A stretch of 64,000 nucleotides of DNA from Nocardioides sp. SYSU D00065 (GCF_017916425.1 NZ_JAFMSX010000001.1:744001-808000), one strand, 5' to 3'. Shown: positions 16,472 to 25,414, numbered from the stretch's first letter. Translations and numbers: made by a program. Notes: generated from the sequence alone by a model not told the origin.

Positions 16472-17764
16472 TCAGCCGTTCAGCTGACCGCTCATCTGCT
16501 CGTCGGCCTTCGCCGCGAGCTCGGCCACGTCGCCTCCCTGGGCGATGCCGCTGAACAGGTCCTCGAGGGCTCGCGAGCCCTCCACGTTGGCCCAGCCCGG
16601 GGCCGCCGGGGTGAGCTTGGCGTTGGACGCGGCCTCGATCGTCGCCGCGGCGTACTCGTCGTCGCCGAGCAGCGAGGCCAGCGACTCCTTGGCCGGCGTG
16701 AGGCCGGCCTCGGCCAGGATGGTCTGGTAGTCGTCGCTCAGCATCAGCGCGACCGCCTCCCGGGCGAGGTCCTGGTTGGCCGACTTCGCGGCGATGGCGA
16801 TGTCGGATCCGCCGAGCAGCACCGGAGCGGGGCCGCCGTCGCTGCCGGGCAGGGCGAAGACGCCCATCTGCTTGGCGAAGGTGTCGGGGCACCCGGTCTC
16901 CGGGTCCTCGATGAGGCCCTTGACCCATCCAGGCGTGGACATCATGCCGACCTCGCCGGCGCAGAACGGCGTCCACGGGTCGGCCTCGTTGCCGTCCTTC
17001 GGCGCCCCGGACGCCTCGAGGAACAGCTTCTGGGCGGTCTCGAGGCCGGCGAGGGACTCCGGGGAGCTGAGGGCCGGCGTCCACTCGCCGCCGTCCTCGA
17101 CGGCCAGGTCGCCGCCGGCGTCCCAGATGAACGTCGCGCCGTTGCGCCAGTCCTGTCCGGGGAACCAGAAGCCGGAGAAGTTCGCAGGCTTGGGGTTGTC
17201 CTTCTTGAGCGTGATCGCGGCCTCGACGAACTCGTCGAGCGTCGTGGGCACCTCGAGGCCCGACTTCTCGAGGAGGTCCTTGCGGTAGAAGATGTGCTTC
17301 GAGCCGGCGTAGTAGGGCACGGCGTACGTCTTGCCCTCCACCGTGGCGCCCTCCACGAAGCCGGGCAGCAGGTCGTCGCCGCCGAGGTCGTCGAGCTGGT
17401 CGGTCATGTCGGCGAAGGCGCCGGCCGCGGTGAAGGTCGGGGCCTGCGTGTTGCCGATCTCGACCACGTCGGGCGTCTCGGACTCGCTGGAGAGCGACGT
17501 GGTGAGCTTCTCGACCAGGCCGTCCCACTCCTGCTGCTCGATGGTGAGCGTGGAGCCGGGGTTCTCGTCCTCGAACGTCTTCTTCAGCCAGTCACGGGCC
17601 TCCTGCGGGGTGTCCGTGCCGTTGAGCCAGACGCGGATGTCCGCCGACTCGCTTCCGCCGTCGCCCTCGGACGAGCCGCCGTCGTCGTTGCCGCACGCGG
17701 CCAACGTGGTCAACGCGAGCGCGGCGACCGCCGCGCCGGTCAGAGACTTCTTGATGCGCACCAC
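16472..17764 (-). CDS. Extracellular sugar-binding lipoprotein of ABC importer (DasA/NgcE-like)
   Basis: About 430 residues. A lipoprotein signal ends at LAAC (Cys near 24), then an acidic Ser/Gly linker and a family-1 solute-binding fold (DIRVWLNGTDTPQEARDWLKKTFEDENPG onwards). It should capture an oligosaccharide outside the membrane. The substrate is inferred from the operon (chitobiose or another GlcNAc sugar). The start is one of two adjacent GTG codons, 17764 or 17761; GAGAGG lies six bases before the first, which I prefer. It is the second gene of the operon, 41 bases after the ROK repressor gene. Confidence 0.92.
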   Translation of the reverse strand: MVRIKKSLTGAAVAALALTTLAACGNDDGGSSEGDGGSESADIRVWLNGTDTPQEARDWLKKTFEDENPGSTLTIEQQEWDGLVEKLTTSLSSESETPDVVEIGNTQAPTFTAAGAFADMTDQLDDLGGDDLLPGFVEGATVEGKTYAVPYYAGSKHIFYRKDLLEKSGLEVPTTLDEFVEAAITLKKDNPKPANFSGFWFPGQDWRNGATFIWDAGGDLAVEDGGEWTPALSSPESLAGLETAQKLFLEASGAPKDGNEADPWTPFCAGEVGMMSTPGWVKGLIEDPETGCPDTFAKQMGVFALPGSDGGPAPVLLGGSDIAIAAKSANQDLAREAVALMLSDDYQTILAEAGLTPAKESLASLLGDDEYAAATIEAASNAKLTPAAPGWANVEGSRALEDLFSGIAQGGDVAELAAKADEQMSGQLNG

Positions 17765-17805
17765 AGTGTTCCTCTCATGGATGTCCTGCTCGGGGGTCGA
17801 GGCGC

Positions 17806-18939
17806 TCACGAGACGCCCAGTTCCGCGGCGAGCACGAGTACGGCCGCTCCCACGACCACGACGTCCTCGCCGAGCTTGGAGGTGCGGACGGCCAGCCCGG
17901 TGGAGCTGATCTCCATCGTCCGCTCGCGGATGGTGCGGTCGGCTGCGTCGAGCAGCGGACCGTCGAGCAGCTCCGCGGGGCCGCTCAGCACGATCTCGTG
18001 CAGATTGAGGGCGGCCACGACCGGCGCCAGCACCTCGCCGAGCCTGCGGCCGACGTCGGCGAGCACCGCGGCGGCGTCGACGCCCGGCTCCTGCACCCGG
18101 CGGCGCAGGCGGGGCGCGGACAGGACGGTCTCCAGGCAGCCGGTCCGCGAGCAGGCGCACCGCTCGCCGTCTGGGTCGACGACGACGTGCCCGATCTCGC
18201 CGGCGGCGCCGAGGTGGCCGTGGAGCAGCGACCCGCCCAGCACCAGGCCGGCACCGACACCGGTGCCGACCCGGAGCACCATCAGCCCGCCGTCGCCGGA
18301 CTCCCCGAAGGTGTGCTCGCCGAGGACGGCGGTGTTGGCGTCGTTGGCGACGAGCACCGGCACGCCGAACGACTCGGCGAGCCGCGCTGCGAGCGGCGTG
18401 TCGGTCCAGGCGAGGTTGGGTGCGTCCAGGACGGCGCCCTGGGTGTCCACGACACCGGGGCTCCCGACGCCGATGCCGAGCACGGGACGGTCGGTCATCG
18501 CCATCAGCTCCGAGGCCAGCCGCTGCACCAGCTCGACCGCCTGCTCGCCCTGGGCGCCGTCGACGTGCACCTCGTGCCGCGCCTGCACCGTGCCGGCCAG
18601 GTTGACCACGGCGCCGGACATCCGGTCGGTCTCGGACAGGTCGAGCCCGATGATGTGGTGGGAGTCGGCAGCCAGGCCGACCAGCGTGGGGGGCTTGCCC
18701 ACGCGGCTCTCGGCGGGGGCTCCGAGCTCGGTCACGAAGCCGTCGGCCAGCATCTCCCCGACCAGGTCGGAGACGGTGACTCGGGTCAGGCCGCTGGCCC
18801 GCGCCAGGTCGGCGCGGCTGGCCGGGCCCTCGCGGAACAGCTGCTGCAGCAGGAGCGAACGGTGGTGGCGGCGAGCGTCCTCCTGGAGGAGCTTGCCGCG
18901 CGGGCGCAGCGGGCGTCCCACGGGTGTGTTCGGTGTCAC
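17806..18939 (-). CDS. ROK family transcriptional repressor (NagC/XylR type)
   Basis: 377 residues. An N-terminal winged helix-turn-helix (about 25-80; ASRADLARASGLTRVTVSDLVGEML) is joined to a ROK sugar-binding domain with GEIGHVVVDPxxxxCACSRTGCLE. The zinc motif is slightly altered (CACS where most have CGCG), but all three Cys and the His remain. It is the first gene of the amino-sugar operon and probably represses it until a sugar ligand binds. An inverted repeat just upstream of its start is a good operator candidate, so it would also control its own gene. Confidence 0.9.
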   Translation of the reverse strand: MTPNTPVGRPLRPRGKLLQEDARRHHRSLLLQQLFREGPASRADLARASGLTRVTVSDLVGEMLADGFVTELGAPAESRVGKPPTLVGLAADSHHIIGLDLSETDRMSGAVVNLAGTVQARHEVHVDGAQGEQAVELVQRLASELMAMTDRPVLGIGVGSPGVVDTQGAVLDAPNLAWTDTPLAARLAESFGVPVLVANDANTAVLGEHTFGESGDGGLMVLRVGTGVGAGLVLGGSLLHGHLGAAGEIGHVVVDPDGERCACSRTGCLETVLSAPRLRRRVQEPGVDAAAVLADVGRRLGEVLAPVVAALNLHEIVLSGPAELLDGPLLDAADRTIRERTMEISSTGLAVRTSKLGEDVVVVGAAVLVLAAELGVS

Positions 18940-18940
18940 A

Positions 18941-18965
18941 TTAGTTAGTCCAGCGCACTTACTTA
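18941..18965. promoter_or_regulatory. Inverted-repeat operator candidate for the ROK repressor
   Basis: Half-sites TTAGTTAGT (18941-18949) and ACTTACTTA (18957-18965) are inverted with 7 of 9 positions matching, separated by seven bases. The element is A/T-rich in otherwise GC-rich DNA and begins two bases from the ATG of the ROK gene. ROK repressors are known to bind A/T-rich inverted repeats of this kind. Binding by this regulator is inferred. Confidence 0.6.
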
Positions 18966-19066
18966 TCCCGTGTCAAGCATCTCCTGAGACTGGTCCAGCG
19001 CACCGGAGGCCGCCGTCGGCCGCGGGTCCGCTCGACCGCTCCCCCGGGCCAACCGGCGTCGGAGCC

Positions 19067-19546
19067 TCAGTCCCGGTGACCCTTGAGCCGGCGCTGGACG
19101 GCGTCGACCTTCTCCCGGTTGGCCTGCCGCTCGGCCAGCGTGTGGCGCTTGTCGTAGGCCTTCTTGCCCTTGGCGAGGGCGATCTCCACCTTCGCGCGAC
19201 CGTCCTTGAAGTAGAGCGCGAGGGGCACGATCGTGTAGCCCTTGTCGGTGATCTTGCGCTCGATCTTGTCGATCTCGGACCGGTTGAGCAGCAGCTTGCG
19301 ACGGCGCCGGGCGGAGTGGTTGGTCCACGTGCCCTGGCTGTACTCGGGGATGTGGACGCCGAGCAGCCACGCCTCGCCGCCGTCGATCTCGGCGAAGCCG
19401 TCGACGAGGGACGCGCGCCCCTGACGTAGCGACTTCACCTCGGTCCCCATCAGGACGAGGCCGGCCTCCCACGTGTCCTCGATGTGGTAGTCGTGTCGCG
19501 CCTTCTTGTTCTGCGCGACCATCTTCTGGCCCTGCTCCTTCGCCAT
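19067..19546 (-). CDS. smpB: SsrA-binding protein SmpB
   Basis: 159 residues. SmpB binds tmRNA and places it in stalled ribosomes. Recognisable blocks are [38 protein letters not shown], the [12 protein letters not shown] loop, [12 protein letters not shown], and the basic C-terminal tail [31 protein letters not shown]. Start at ATG 19546; an in-frame ATG eight codons later (MVAQNKK) is an alternative. Its RNA partner ssrA lies at 9634-10001 on the same strand. The 44-bp palindrome upstream separates it from the ftsEX transcript. Confidence 0.96.
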   Translation of the reverse strand: MAKEQGQKMVAQNKKARHDYHIEDTWEAGLVLMGTEVKSLRQGRASLVDGFAEIDGGEAWLLGVHIPEYSQGTWTNHSARRRRKLLLNRSEIDKIERKITDKGYTIVPLALYFKDGRAKVEIALAKGKKAYDKRHTLAERQANREKVDAVQRRLKGHRD

Positions 19547-19598
19547 GGGTCCATTGTCCCAGAGCGTGTCCAGCGGGTTGGCTCCGCGGCGACCCCGG

Positions 19599-19642
19599 AC
19601 GTCATACGGACGGGGCCGGCGCCGGCCCCGTCCGTATGACGT
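19599..19642. terminator. Perfect 44-bp palindrome between M23 peptidase gene and smpB
   Basis: Two exact 22-base arms (ACGTCATACGGACGGGGCCGGC and its complement) meet with no loop base. It lies 27 bases past the stop of the M23 peptidase gene and 52 bases before smpB, both minus-strand, so a terminator for the ftsE-ftsX-peptidase transcript is the simplest reading. No U-tract follows. Its length and perfection are unusual. Confidence 0.65.
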
Positions 19643-19669
19643 TGCGCGCGGCGGCGGGCCGGGCGGGGG

Positions 19670-20947
19670 TCACAGCCAGTTCATCGGGTCCACGGCCTTG
19701 CCGTTGGCCATCACCGTGAAGTGCAGGTGGCAGCCGGTCGACCAGCCGGTGCTGCCCTCGTAGCCGATGACCTGGCCCACCTCGACCCGGTCCCCCACGC
19801 CGACGTTGTAGGAGCTGGCGTGGTTGTAGATGGTGGCCAGGCCCACGCCGCCCATCGCGCCGTGGTCGATGACCAGCCGGTTGCCGTAGACGCCGCTGAC
19901 GTACGACGACACGACCCGCCCCGGCGCGGCCGCCCGCAGCGGGGTGCCGCAGCCGCCGGCGAAGTCCACGCCGTCGTGCAGGCCCCAGTAGTGGTAGATC
20001 GGGTGCTCGCGGTAGCCGAAGGGCGAGGTGACGTAGCCGTCCACCGGCGAGGCGAGCAGGCCACCGCTGGGACCGGACGCCGGAGGCGCCTGTCCCTGCG
20101 CGCGGGCCTGGGCCCGCTGCCGGCGCAGGGCGGCCAGGGCACGCTGGCGCAGCATCTCCTCGATCCGCGCCTGCTCCCGCTCGAGCCTGCGGAGCTTGGC
20201 GAGGTCCTGGGCGCGGGCGCGGCTCGCCTCCGCGCGGGCGTCGCGGCGCTCGACCACGAGCGAGACCACGGAGTCCTTGGCCGCCTTCTCCTCGGCCTCC
20301 AGGGCCTGCATCAGCGCGAGGTGCTCGGCCGCGGCCTGCCGCTTGGCCGCCACGTCGTCGCGGGCCTCGGAGACCTGCTGCTCGCGGACCTCGAGGAGCA
20401 CCTCGGCGGCCTTGAGCTCGTCGTACGCCCGTGCCTCCTGGCCGACGATCACGTCGCGTACGCCGTCGCGGCGGGTGAGCTCCTCGGTCGAGTCGGCGTC
20501 GATGAGCGAGGCGAAGGCGATCAGCTCGGGGTCGCCCTCGGAGTACATGTCGGCCACGGTCGAGGCCACCTGCTGGCGCTGCGCCTCGCGATCGACCTCG
20601 CCCTGCGCCAGGTCGGCCTCGGCTGCGGCCAGCTCCGCCTCGGCGGCGACCAGCTCGGCCTGCATCTGCGCGTCGCGCTCGCGCGCGACCTCGACCTTGC
20701 CGCGAGCGGTGGCGAGACGGGTCTTGGCGAGGTCGAGCTGCTCCTGGGCCGCGTCGAGCCGGGCGGTGGCGCGCTGCAGCGAGGAGCTCGACTCGTCGAG
20801 GTCCTTGTGAGCGCCCTCGATCTGGCGCTCGACCTCGTTCTTCTTGTCCTTGAGGTCCTCGGCGTGAGCTGCGGAGACGCCCAGAGCCAGGACCGCGACG
20901 AGCGAGGCGGCCATGCGGCGTTGAGCGGTACGGGGGAAGGGACGCAC
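19670..20947 (-). CDS. Secreted M23 metallopeptidase with coiled coil, probably FtsX-controlled wall hydrolase
   Basis: 425 residues. A signal peptide (about 1-29, ending AAHA) is followed by a long coiled coil (about 30-270, heptads rich in Glu, Ala, Arg and Leu) and a C-terminal M23/LytM domain (about 300-425) with HxxxD-type zinc ligands (HDGVDFAGG) and HLHFTV. This is the layout of EnvC and other peptidoglycan hydrolases or activators controlled by FtsEX. It sits 88 bases downstream of ftsX on the same strand, supporting a role in septal wall splitting under FtsEX control. The link to FtsX is inferred from context. Confidence 0.92.
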   Translation of the reverse strand: MRPFPRTAQRRMAASLVAVLALGVSAAHAEDLKDKKNEVERQIEGAHKDLDESSSSLQRATARLDAAQEQLDLAKTRLATARGKVEVARERDAQMQAELVAAEAELAAAEADLAQGEVDREAQRQQVASTVADMYSEGDPELIAFASLIDADSTEELTRRDGVRDVIVGQEARAYDELKAAEVLLEVREQQVSEARDDVAAKRQAAAEHLALMQALEAEEKAAKDSVVSLVVERRDARAEASRARAQDLAKLRRLEREQARIEEMLRQRALAALRRQRAQARAQGQAPPASGPSGGLLASPVDGYVTSPFGYREHPIYHYWGLHDGVDFAGGCGTPLRAAAPGRVVSSYVSGVYGNRLVIDHGAMGGVGLATIYNHASSYNVGVGDRVEVGQVIGYEGSTGWSTGCHLHFTVMANGKAVDPMNWL

Positions 20948-21035
20948 CGGGGGAAGCCTTTGCGTTGGGGAAGCGGGGAAGGTGCCTCCCCTCGCACGAG
21001 TCGGGAGGAGACGGCTAGACGCTAACGTCCGCGGC

Positions 21036-21947
21036 TCAGACTTTGAGGTATTTGCGCGTCAGCACGAGTGTCGGGAGCAGCGTCAGCAGCGGACCGAGGA
21101 TCGCGACCGCCCCGGCGGCGAGCCAGAACTCGTCCCAGCCGATCCAGGGGACGAACTTGAGCCGGTTCTGCGAGATCTCGTCGATGCCGAAGTACATGAA
21201 GCCCCACAGCGCCCCGCCGGCCAGCGCCACGCCGATGAGCGCGGTGACCAGCGCCTCGAGGAGGAAGGGCAGCGCGATGTAGAGCGTCGAGGCGCCCACC
21301 AGCCGCATGATGCCGATCTCCTTGCGGCGGGCGAACGCGGCCAGCCGGATCGTGTTGGCCACGAGCAGCAGCGCGGCGAAGACGAGGAAGGCCGCCGTGC
21401 CCAGCGCGACCCACTGCAGCATGTTGATCGACTCGAGGATCGGCGCCACCTCGTCGCGCATGTCGCGGACCCGCGAGACGCCGTCGAGCCCCTGCACGGC
21501 GCTGGTGATGCCCTCGTACTGCTCGGGATCGCGCAGGGTGATCCAGATGGTCTGCGGCATGTCCTCGGCGGTGATCGCGGGGTTCTCACCGGAGAACAGC
21601 TCGTCGCCGTAGAGCTCGCGCGCCTTGTCGAGGGCCTGCTCGCTGGACTCGAAGTGGAAGTCGGCGACCTCGGGGTTGTCCTCGACCACCTGCGAGATCT
21701 CGGTCTTCTGCGCGTCCGTGACGGCGTTGGGGCACACCGCGCTGCTGTCGTTGACGCGGCACAGGTACACGGTGATCTGCAGCTGGTCGCCCCAGTGGGC
21801 GGCGGCCTTGGTGGCCTGCTGGTTGAACAGCACACCGATGCCGACGAGCGTCAGCGAGACGAACAGGGTGAGCACGACCGCGAGGTGCATGGACAGGTTG
21901 CGGCGCAGGCCCTGGCCGAGCTCGGAGGAGACGTAGCGAAGCTGCAT
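21036..21947 (-). CDS. ftsX: Cell division protein FtsX
   Basis: 303 residues. One membrane segment near the N-terminus (about 20-43), a large extracellular domain (about 44-175, with the two Cys of LCRVNDSSAVCPNAV), and three C-terminal segments (about 177-200, 225-250, 272-295) give the FtsX layout. It signals through the membrane to wall hydrolases when FtsE hydrolyses ATP. RYVSSELGQGLRRNLSMHLAV is typical of actinobacterial FtsX. It is 76 bases downstream of ftsE and followed by the M23 peptidase gene. Confidence 0.95.
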   Translation of the reverse strand: MQLRYVSSELGQGLRRNLSMHLAVVLTLFVSLTLVGIGVLFNQQATKAAAHWGDQLQITVYLCRVNDSSAVCPNAVTDAQKTEISQVVEDNPEVADFHFESSEQALDKARELYGDELFSGENPAITAEDMPQTIWITLRDPEQYEGITSAVQGLDGVSRVRDMRDEVAPILESINMLQWVALGTAAFLVFAALLLVANTIRLAAFARRKEIGIMRLVGASTLYIALPFLLEALVTALIGVALAGGALWGFMYFGIDEISQNRLKFVPWIGWDEFWLAAGAVAILGPLLTLLPTLVLTRKYLKV

Positions 21948-22023
21948 GGAGGGGAGGCTCTCGATCCGTGTGAGATCAGTGGAGGGATCAGGTGGAGGGA
22001 TCAGGTGGGCTCGGGCTGAGCGG

Positions 22024-22713
22024 TCAGTTCTGGTGGCCGTAGACGCCCTGCGCCTGGTCGCGTACGACGTGGCCGTTCTCGAGCTCGATGACGCGCTTGC
22101 GCATCTGGTCGACGATGCCGGAGTCGTGCGTGGCCATGACGACCGTCGTACCGGTGCGGTTGATACGGTCGAGGAGCTTCATGATGCCGACCGACGTGGT
22201 CGGGTCGAGGTTGCCGGTCGGCTCGTCGGCGATGAGGATCATCGGCCGGTTCACGAACGCGCGGGCCACGGCGACGCGCTGCTGCTCGCCGCCGGACAGC
22301 TCGTCGGGCATCCGGTCGCCCTTGCCGCTCAGGCCGACCAGCTCGAGCGTCTCGGGGACGACGTCCTTGATCTCCTTGCGCGACTTGCCGATCACCTGCA
22401 GCGCGAAGGCGACGTTCTCGGTCACCGTCTTGTTGGGCAGCAGGCGGAAGTCCTGGAACACGGTGCCGATGTCACGACGCAGCCGCGGGACCTTCCAGCT
22501 GGCCAGCCGGTTGATCTCCTTGCCGGCGACGTAGACCCGGCCGGCGGTGGGTCGGTACTCGCGCAGCACGAGCCGCAGGAAGGTGGACTTGCCCGAGCCC
22601 GACGACCCGACCAGGAAGACGAACTCCCCCTTCTCCACGTCGACGGAGATGTTGTCGAGGGCGGGGTGCGGGTGGCCGGGATAGGCCTTGGTCACCTTCT
22701 CGAAGCGAATCAC
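22024..22713 (-). CDS. ftsE: Cell division ATP-binding protein FtsE
   Basis: 229 residues, an ABC ATPase. Walker [10 protein letters not shown] (about 37-45), Q-loop FQDFRLL, signature LSGGEQQR and Walker [12 protein letters not shown] are all intact; [32 protein letters not shown] is the FtsE start. It pairs with FtsX to control division-site wall hydrolysis. Upstream on the same strand are a small gene and prfB; this prfB-ftsE-ftsX-smpB order is common in actinobacteria. Confidence 0.97.
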   Translation of the reverse strand: MIRFEKVTKAYPGHPHPALDNISVDVEKGEFVFLVGSSGSGKSTFLRLVLREYRPTAGRVYVAGKEINRLASWKVPRLRRDIGTVFQDFRLLPNKTVTENVAFALQVIGKSRKEIKDVVPETLELVGLSGKGDRMPDELSGGEQQRVAVARAFVNRPMILIADEPTGNLDPTTSVGIMKLLDRINRTGTTVVMATHDSGIVDQMRKRVIELENGHVVRDQAQGVYGHQN

Positions 22714-22761
22714 GGCGTCGAGGCTACGTGAGGGGTGGGGGCTGACCGGAAACGCACGCCG

Positions 22762-23055
22762 CTAACGCGGCAGCGCCTCGACGGCGTCCTTGGCCGCCTT
22801 GAGCCCGGCGCCGGTGCGCTCGCGGTAGAGCTTGATGGCGTGGATCGTCTTGCCGGCGCTGTGCAGCGCCTGCACCTCGGCCATCCAGCCCTCCGGGGCC
22901 GGAGCCGGCACGGGCCTGTCGGACGACGGCTGCGACAGCTGCGCGAGCTGCGCCTCGAGCCGCGCCACCCGCCGCTCGAGCTCGGCGATGCGAGTGCGGT
23001 CGGCGTCGTTCCCGCTGCCGGGGCCGATCACCTCCGGCCGGCTGAACAGACCCAT
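22762..23055 (-). CDS. Small protein with coiled coil and L7/L12 C-terminal-like segment
   Basis: 97 residues. Residues 20-40 (RIAELERRVARLEAQLAQL) look like a short coiled coil; then a Pro/Ala linker. The last 35 residues (VQALHSAGKTIHAIKLYRERTGAGLKAAKDAVEAL) match the ribosomal L7/L12 C-terminal fold, in which this surface recruits translation factors. It lacks the L7/L12 N-terminal dimer and hinge, so it is not the ribosomal protein itself. Start at ATG 23055 (MGLFSRP), five bases after the prfB stop, so co-translation with prfB is likely. Confidence 0.85.
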   Translation of the reverse strand: MGLFSRPEVIGPGSGNDADRTRIAELERRVARLEAQLAQLSQPSSDRPVPAPAPEGWMAEVQALHSAGKTIHAIKLYRERTGAGLKAAKDAVEALPR

Positions 23056-23059
23056 CGGC

Positions 23060-24184
23060 TCAGGCGTCGACCTTCTCGGCCCCACGGCGCCAGCGGATGC
23101 CGGCCTCCATGAAGTCGTCGAGGTCGCCGTCGAAGACCGCGCTCGGGTTGCCGGACTCGTGCCCGGTCCGCAGGTCCTTGACGATCTGGTAGGGGTTGAG
23201 GACGTAGTTGCGCATCTGGTCGCCCCAGCTGGCGGCGACGTCGCCCTTGAGGTCCTTCTTGAGCGCGGCCTCCTCGGCCTTCTTCTGCGCCAGGAGCTTG
23301 GCCTTGAGCACGACCATCGCGGAGGCCTTGTTCTGCAGCTGGGACTTCTCGTTCTGGCAGGACACGACGATGCCGGTGGGGATGTGCGTGAGCCGCACGG
23401 CGGAGTCGGTGGTGTTGACCGACTGGCCGCCGGGTCCGCCGGAGCGGAACACGTCGACGCGGATCTCGTTCTCGTCGACCTCGATCTCGTCGGTCTGCTC
23501 GAGGACCGGGACGACCTCGACCGCGGCGAAGGAGGTCTGGCGACGGCCCTGGTTGTCGAAGGGGCTGATCCGCACCAGGCGGTGAGTGCCGGCCTCGACC
23601 GACAGGGTCCCGTAGGCGTAGGGCGCGTGGATGGCGAACTCGGCCGACTTGATGCCGGCCTCCTCGGCGTAGGAGACGTCGTAGACCTCCACGGCGTACT
23701 TGTGCTGCTCGGCCCAGCGCGTGTACATCCGCATCAGCATCTCGGCGAAGTCGGCCGCGTCCACGCCTCCGGCGCCGGAGCGGATCGTCACGATGGCCTC
23801 GCGCTCGTCGTACTCACCGGAGAGCAGGGTGCGGATCTCCAGCGACTCCACGGCCTTCTTGATCCGCCCCAGCTCCACCTCGGAGTCGGCGAGGCTGTCG
23901 GCGTCGCCCTCCTCCTGGGCCATCTCCACCATCAGGGCGAGGTCCTCGACGCGGGTCTCCAGGTTGGTGAAGCGGTCGAGCTCACCCTGGAGGGCGGAGA
24001 GCCGTCCGGTGACGCGGGTGGCGTTGTCCTGGTCGTCCCACAGGTCGGGGGCAGCGACCTGCTCGCCCAGCTCGGCGATCTCGGCGCGCATCTTGTCGAG
24101 GTCGAGGACCTGACCGATGGTCTTCATGGTCGCCTGGAGCTGCTTGATCTCAACGTCGTAGTCGATGCTTGCCACAAGAGCCAA
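23060..24184 (-). CDS. prfB: Peptide chain release factor 2
   Basis: 374 residues. RF2 ends translation at UGA and UAA. The SPF stop-codon-reading motif is in [17 protein letters not shown], and the GGQ motif, which triggers peptide release, is in [14 protein letters not shown]. An [17 protein letters not shown] block precedes these. There is no programmed +1 frameshift: the frame is continuous from the start. ATG 24184 or a GTG four codons in (VASIDYD) could start it. It heads the prfB to M23-peptidase gene run. Confidence 0.97.
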   Translation of the reverse strand: MALVASIDYDVEIKQLQATMKTIGQVLDLDKMRAEIAELGEQVAAPDLWDDQDNATRVTGRLSALQGELDRFTNLETRVEDLALMVEMAQEEGDADSLADSEVELGRIKKAVESLEIRTLLSGEYDEREAIVTIRSGAGGVDAADFAEMLMRMYTRWAEQHKYAVEVYDVSYAEEAGIKSAEFAIHAPYAYGTLSVEAGTHRLVRISPFDNQGRRQTSFAAVEVVPVLEQTDEIEVDENEIRVDVFRSGGPGGQSVNTTDSAVRLTHIPTGIVVSCQNEKSQLQNKASAMVVLKAKLLAQKKAEEAALKKDLKGDVAASWGDQMRNYVLNPYQIVKDLRTGHESGNPSAVFDGDLDDFMEAGIRWRRGAEKVDA

Positions 24185-24243
24185 CAGTACGGCGTCGGGC
24201 GCGACGAGCGCGAAAGCGATGGCCGCGGCAGTCGACGGGGCGC

Positions 24244-25296
24244 TCAGAACCGGAGCGTCACGAAGCCGTCGCCGCCGCGGGCAGCCGTACCCGACCCGGT
24301 GCCGCCGTTGGCCCCGTCGCTCGGACCCGCGACGCCCGACAGCGCCGCGTTCCCGGTGAAGCTCGAGCCGGCGCCACCGGCTCCGCCCGCGTCGACGGTC
24401 GTGCTGATGTTGTTCACGAGGAGGAAGGTGGCGCTCCGCGTGCCTCCCGACCCGCCTCCGGCGTAGCCGCCCCCACCGCCGCCGGCTCCCACGGGTCCGC
24501 GCGAGGCGCCTGCTGCTCCGTTGCCACCGCCGTTGAGCCCGGCGCCGTTCGCGCCGCCGGCCGTGCCGGGACTCCCGGAGCCGGATCCGCTGCCGCTCGT
24601 GCCACCCGCGCCGGGAGTCGTCGCGGCGCTCGGGAGGCCCGCGGCGCCACCCCCGCCGCCGGCGGCCACGGACACCTGGCCGAGCAGCGCCGCGTAGGTG
24701 GCCGTCGCGTCGCCGCCCCGGTCCGCCACTGCGGCCGACGTACCGCCGGCACCGGGGTTCGAGGACGAGGGGTTGTTGGGAGCCGAGAGGCCCCCCTTGC
24801 CACCGCCACCGCCGGCGACCACCAGGGGCGTCGCGCCGAGCAGGACGGCGCTGCCGCCGCCTCCGCCGCCGGCGACCAGCCCGGAGCCCCTGCCGCCCGC
24901 ACCACCGCGGCCATAGCCGACGCCACCGACGCCCGCCGTGGTGGCCGTGCCGACGCCCTCACCGCCTCCGCCGCCGACGACCACGGTCAGCGCGACACCG
25001 GCCGCATTGCTCGGCAGGGTGATGGTCCCGGTCACCCGCGCGCCGGAGCCGCCGCGCGCCGCGGTGTTCCCGCCCCCGCCGCCGCCGACCACCTCGAAGG
25101 TGATGACGCGGTAGCCCGCAGGGATCGTCACCGTGTGCGTCCCGGGCGTGGTGTAGTTCTGGACGAAGCTGGCGGCGTAGGCGGGAGCGGCCGCAGCGAC
25201 CGAGACGACGGGAACGCTCCAGGCGACCCCCCGGGTGAAGGTTCGCCTGGTGACCTCGCGTCGCGGCCCGGTCTTCGGAGCCCGCTCGTCGTACAT
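24244..25296 (-). CDS. Secreted glycine-rich repeat protein with Tat-type signal
   Basis: About 350 residues. The N-terminus [28 protein letters not shown] has a twin-arginine motif (RRTF) before a hydrophobic core ending APAYA, so Tat export is likely. After a short opening ([32 protein letters not shown]) the body is over 40% glycine with tracts such as AGGGGGGS and PGAGGTSG. This resembles glycine-rich surface proteins, but I cannot assign a role. Start at ATG 25296, since the upstream ATG at 25341 lies before the Tat motif. The residue pattern reflects strongly repetitive GGC/GGT codons. Confidence 0.8.
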   Translation of the reverse strand: MYDERAPKTGPRREVTRRTFTRGVAWSVPVVSVAAAAPAYAASFVQNYTTPGTHTVTIPAGYRVITFEVVGGGGGGNTAARGGSGARVTGTITLPSNAAGVALTVVVGGGGGEGVGTATTAGVGGVGYGRGGAGGRGSGLVAGGGGGGSAVLLGATPLVVAGGGGGKGGLSAPNNPSSSNPGAGGTSAAVADRGGDATATYAALLGQVSVAAGGGGGAAGLPSAATTPGAGGTSGSGSGSGSPGTAGGANGAGLNGGGNGAAGASRGPVGAGGGGGGYAGGGSGGTRSATFLLVNNISTTVDAGGAGGAGSSFTGNAALSGVAGPSDGANGGTGSGTAARGGDGFVTLRF

Positions 25297-25353
25297 CCAC
25301 AAACCCTCTCCGACTCGGCACCGGAGAGGTAACGATAGCAACAGGGCGGTAAC

Positions 25354-25398
25354 GGCGCGGGCGCTTCGGGCAGCCTGCTCCCCGATCGCGCCCGCGCC
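25354..25398 (-). terminator. GC-rich hairpin terminator candidate
   Basis: GGCGCGGGCGC (25354-25364) and GCGCCCGCGCC (25388-25398) are exact 11-base complements around a 23-base loop. It lies 16 bases past the stop of the secreted-protein gene at 25415 and before the start of the next minus-strand gene. No U-tract. Confidence 0.5.
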
Positions 25399-25414
25399 TG
25401 TCGAGCCGTTGGCC

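Noticed and set aside
11481..18939. Mobile island between smpB and ssrA
   Set aside because: No integrase, transposase, direct repeat or tRNA site is visible at the edges, and composition matches the rest of the window, so a mobile origin cannot be claimed from the sequence alone.
16457..19429. A 990-codon plus-strand frame opposite the sugar-binding and repressor genes
   Set aside because: No recognisable domain, and it lies antisense to well-supported genes.
24244..25260. PE_PGRS-type gene
   Set aside because: The glycine-rich pattern is similar, but the N-terminus is a Tat signal and there is no PE domain.
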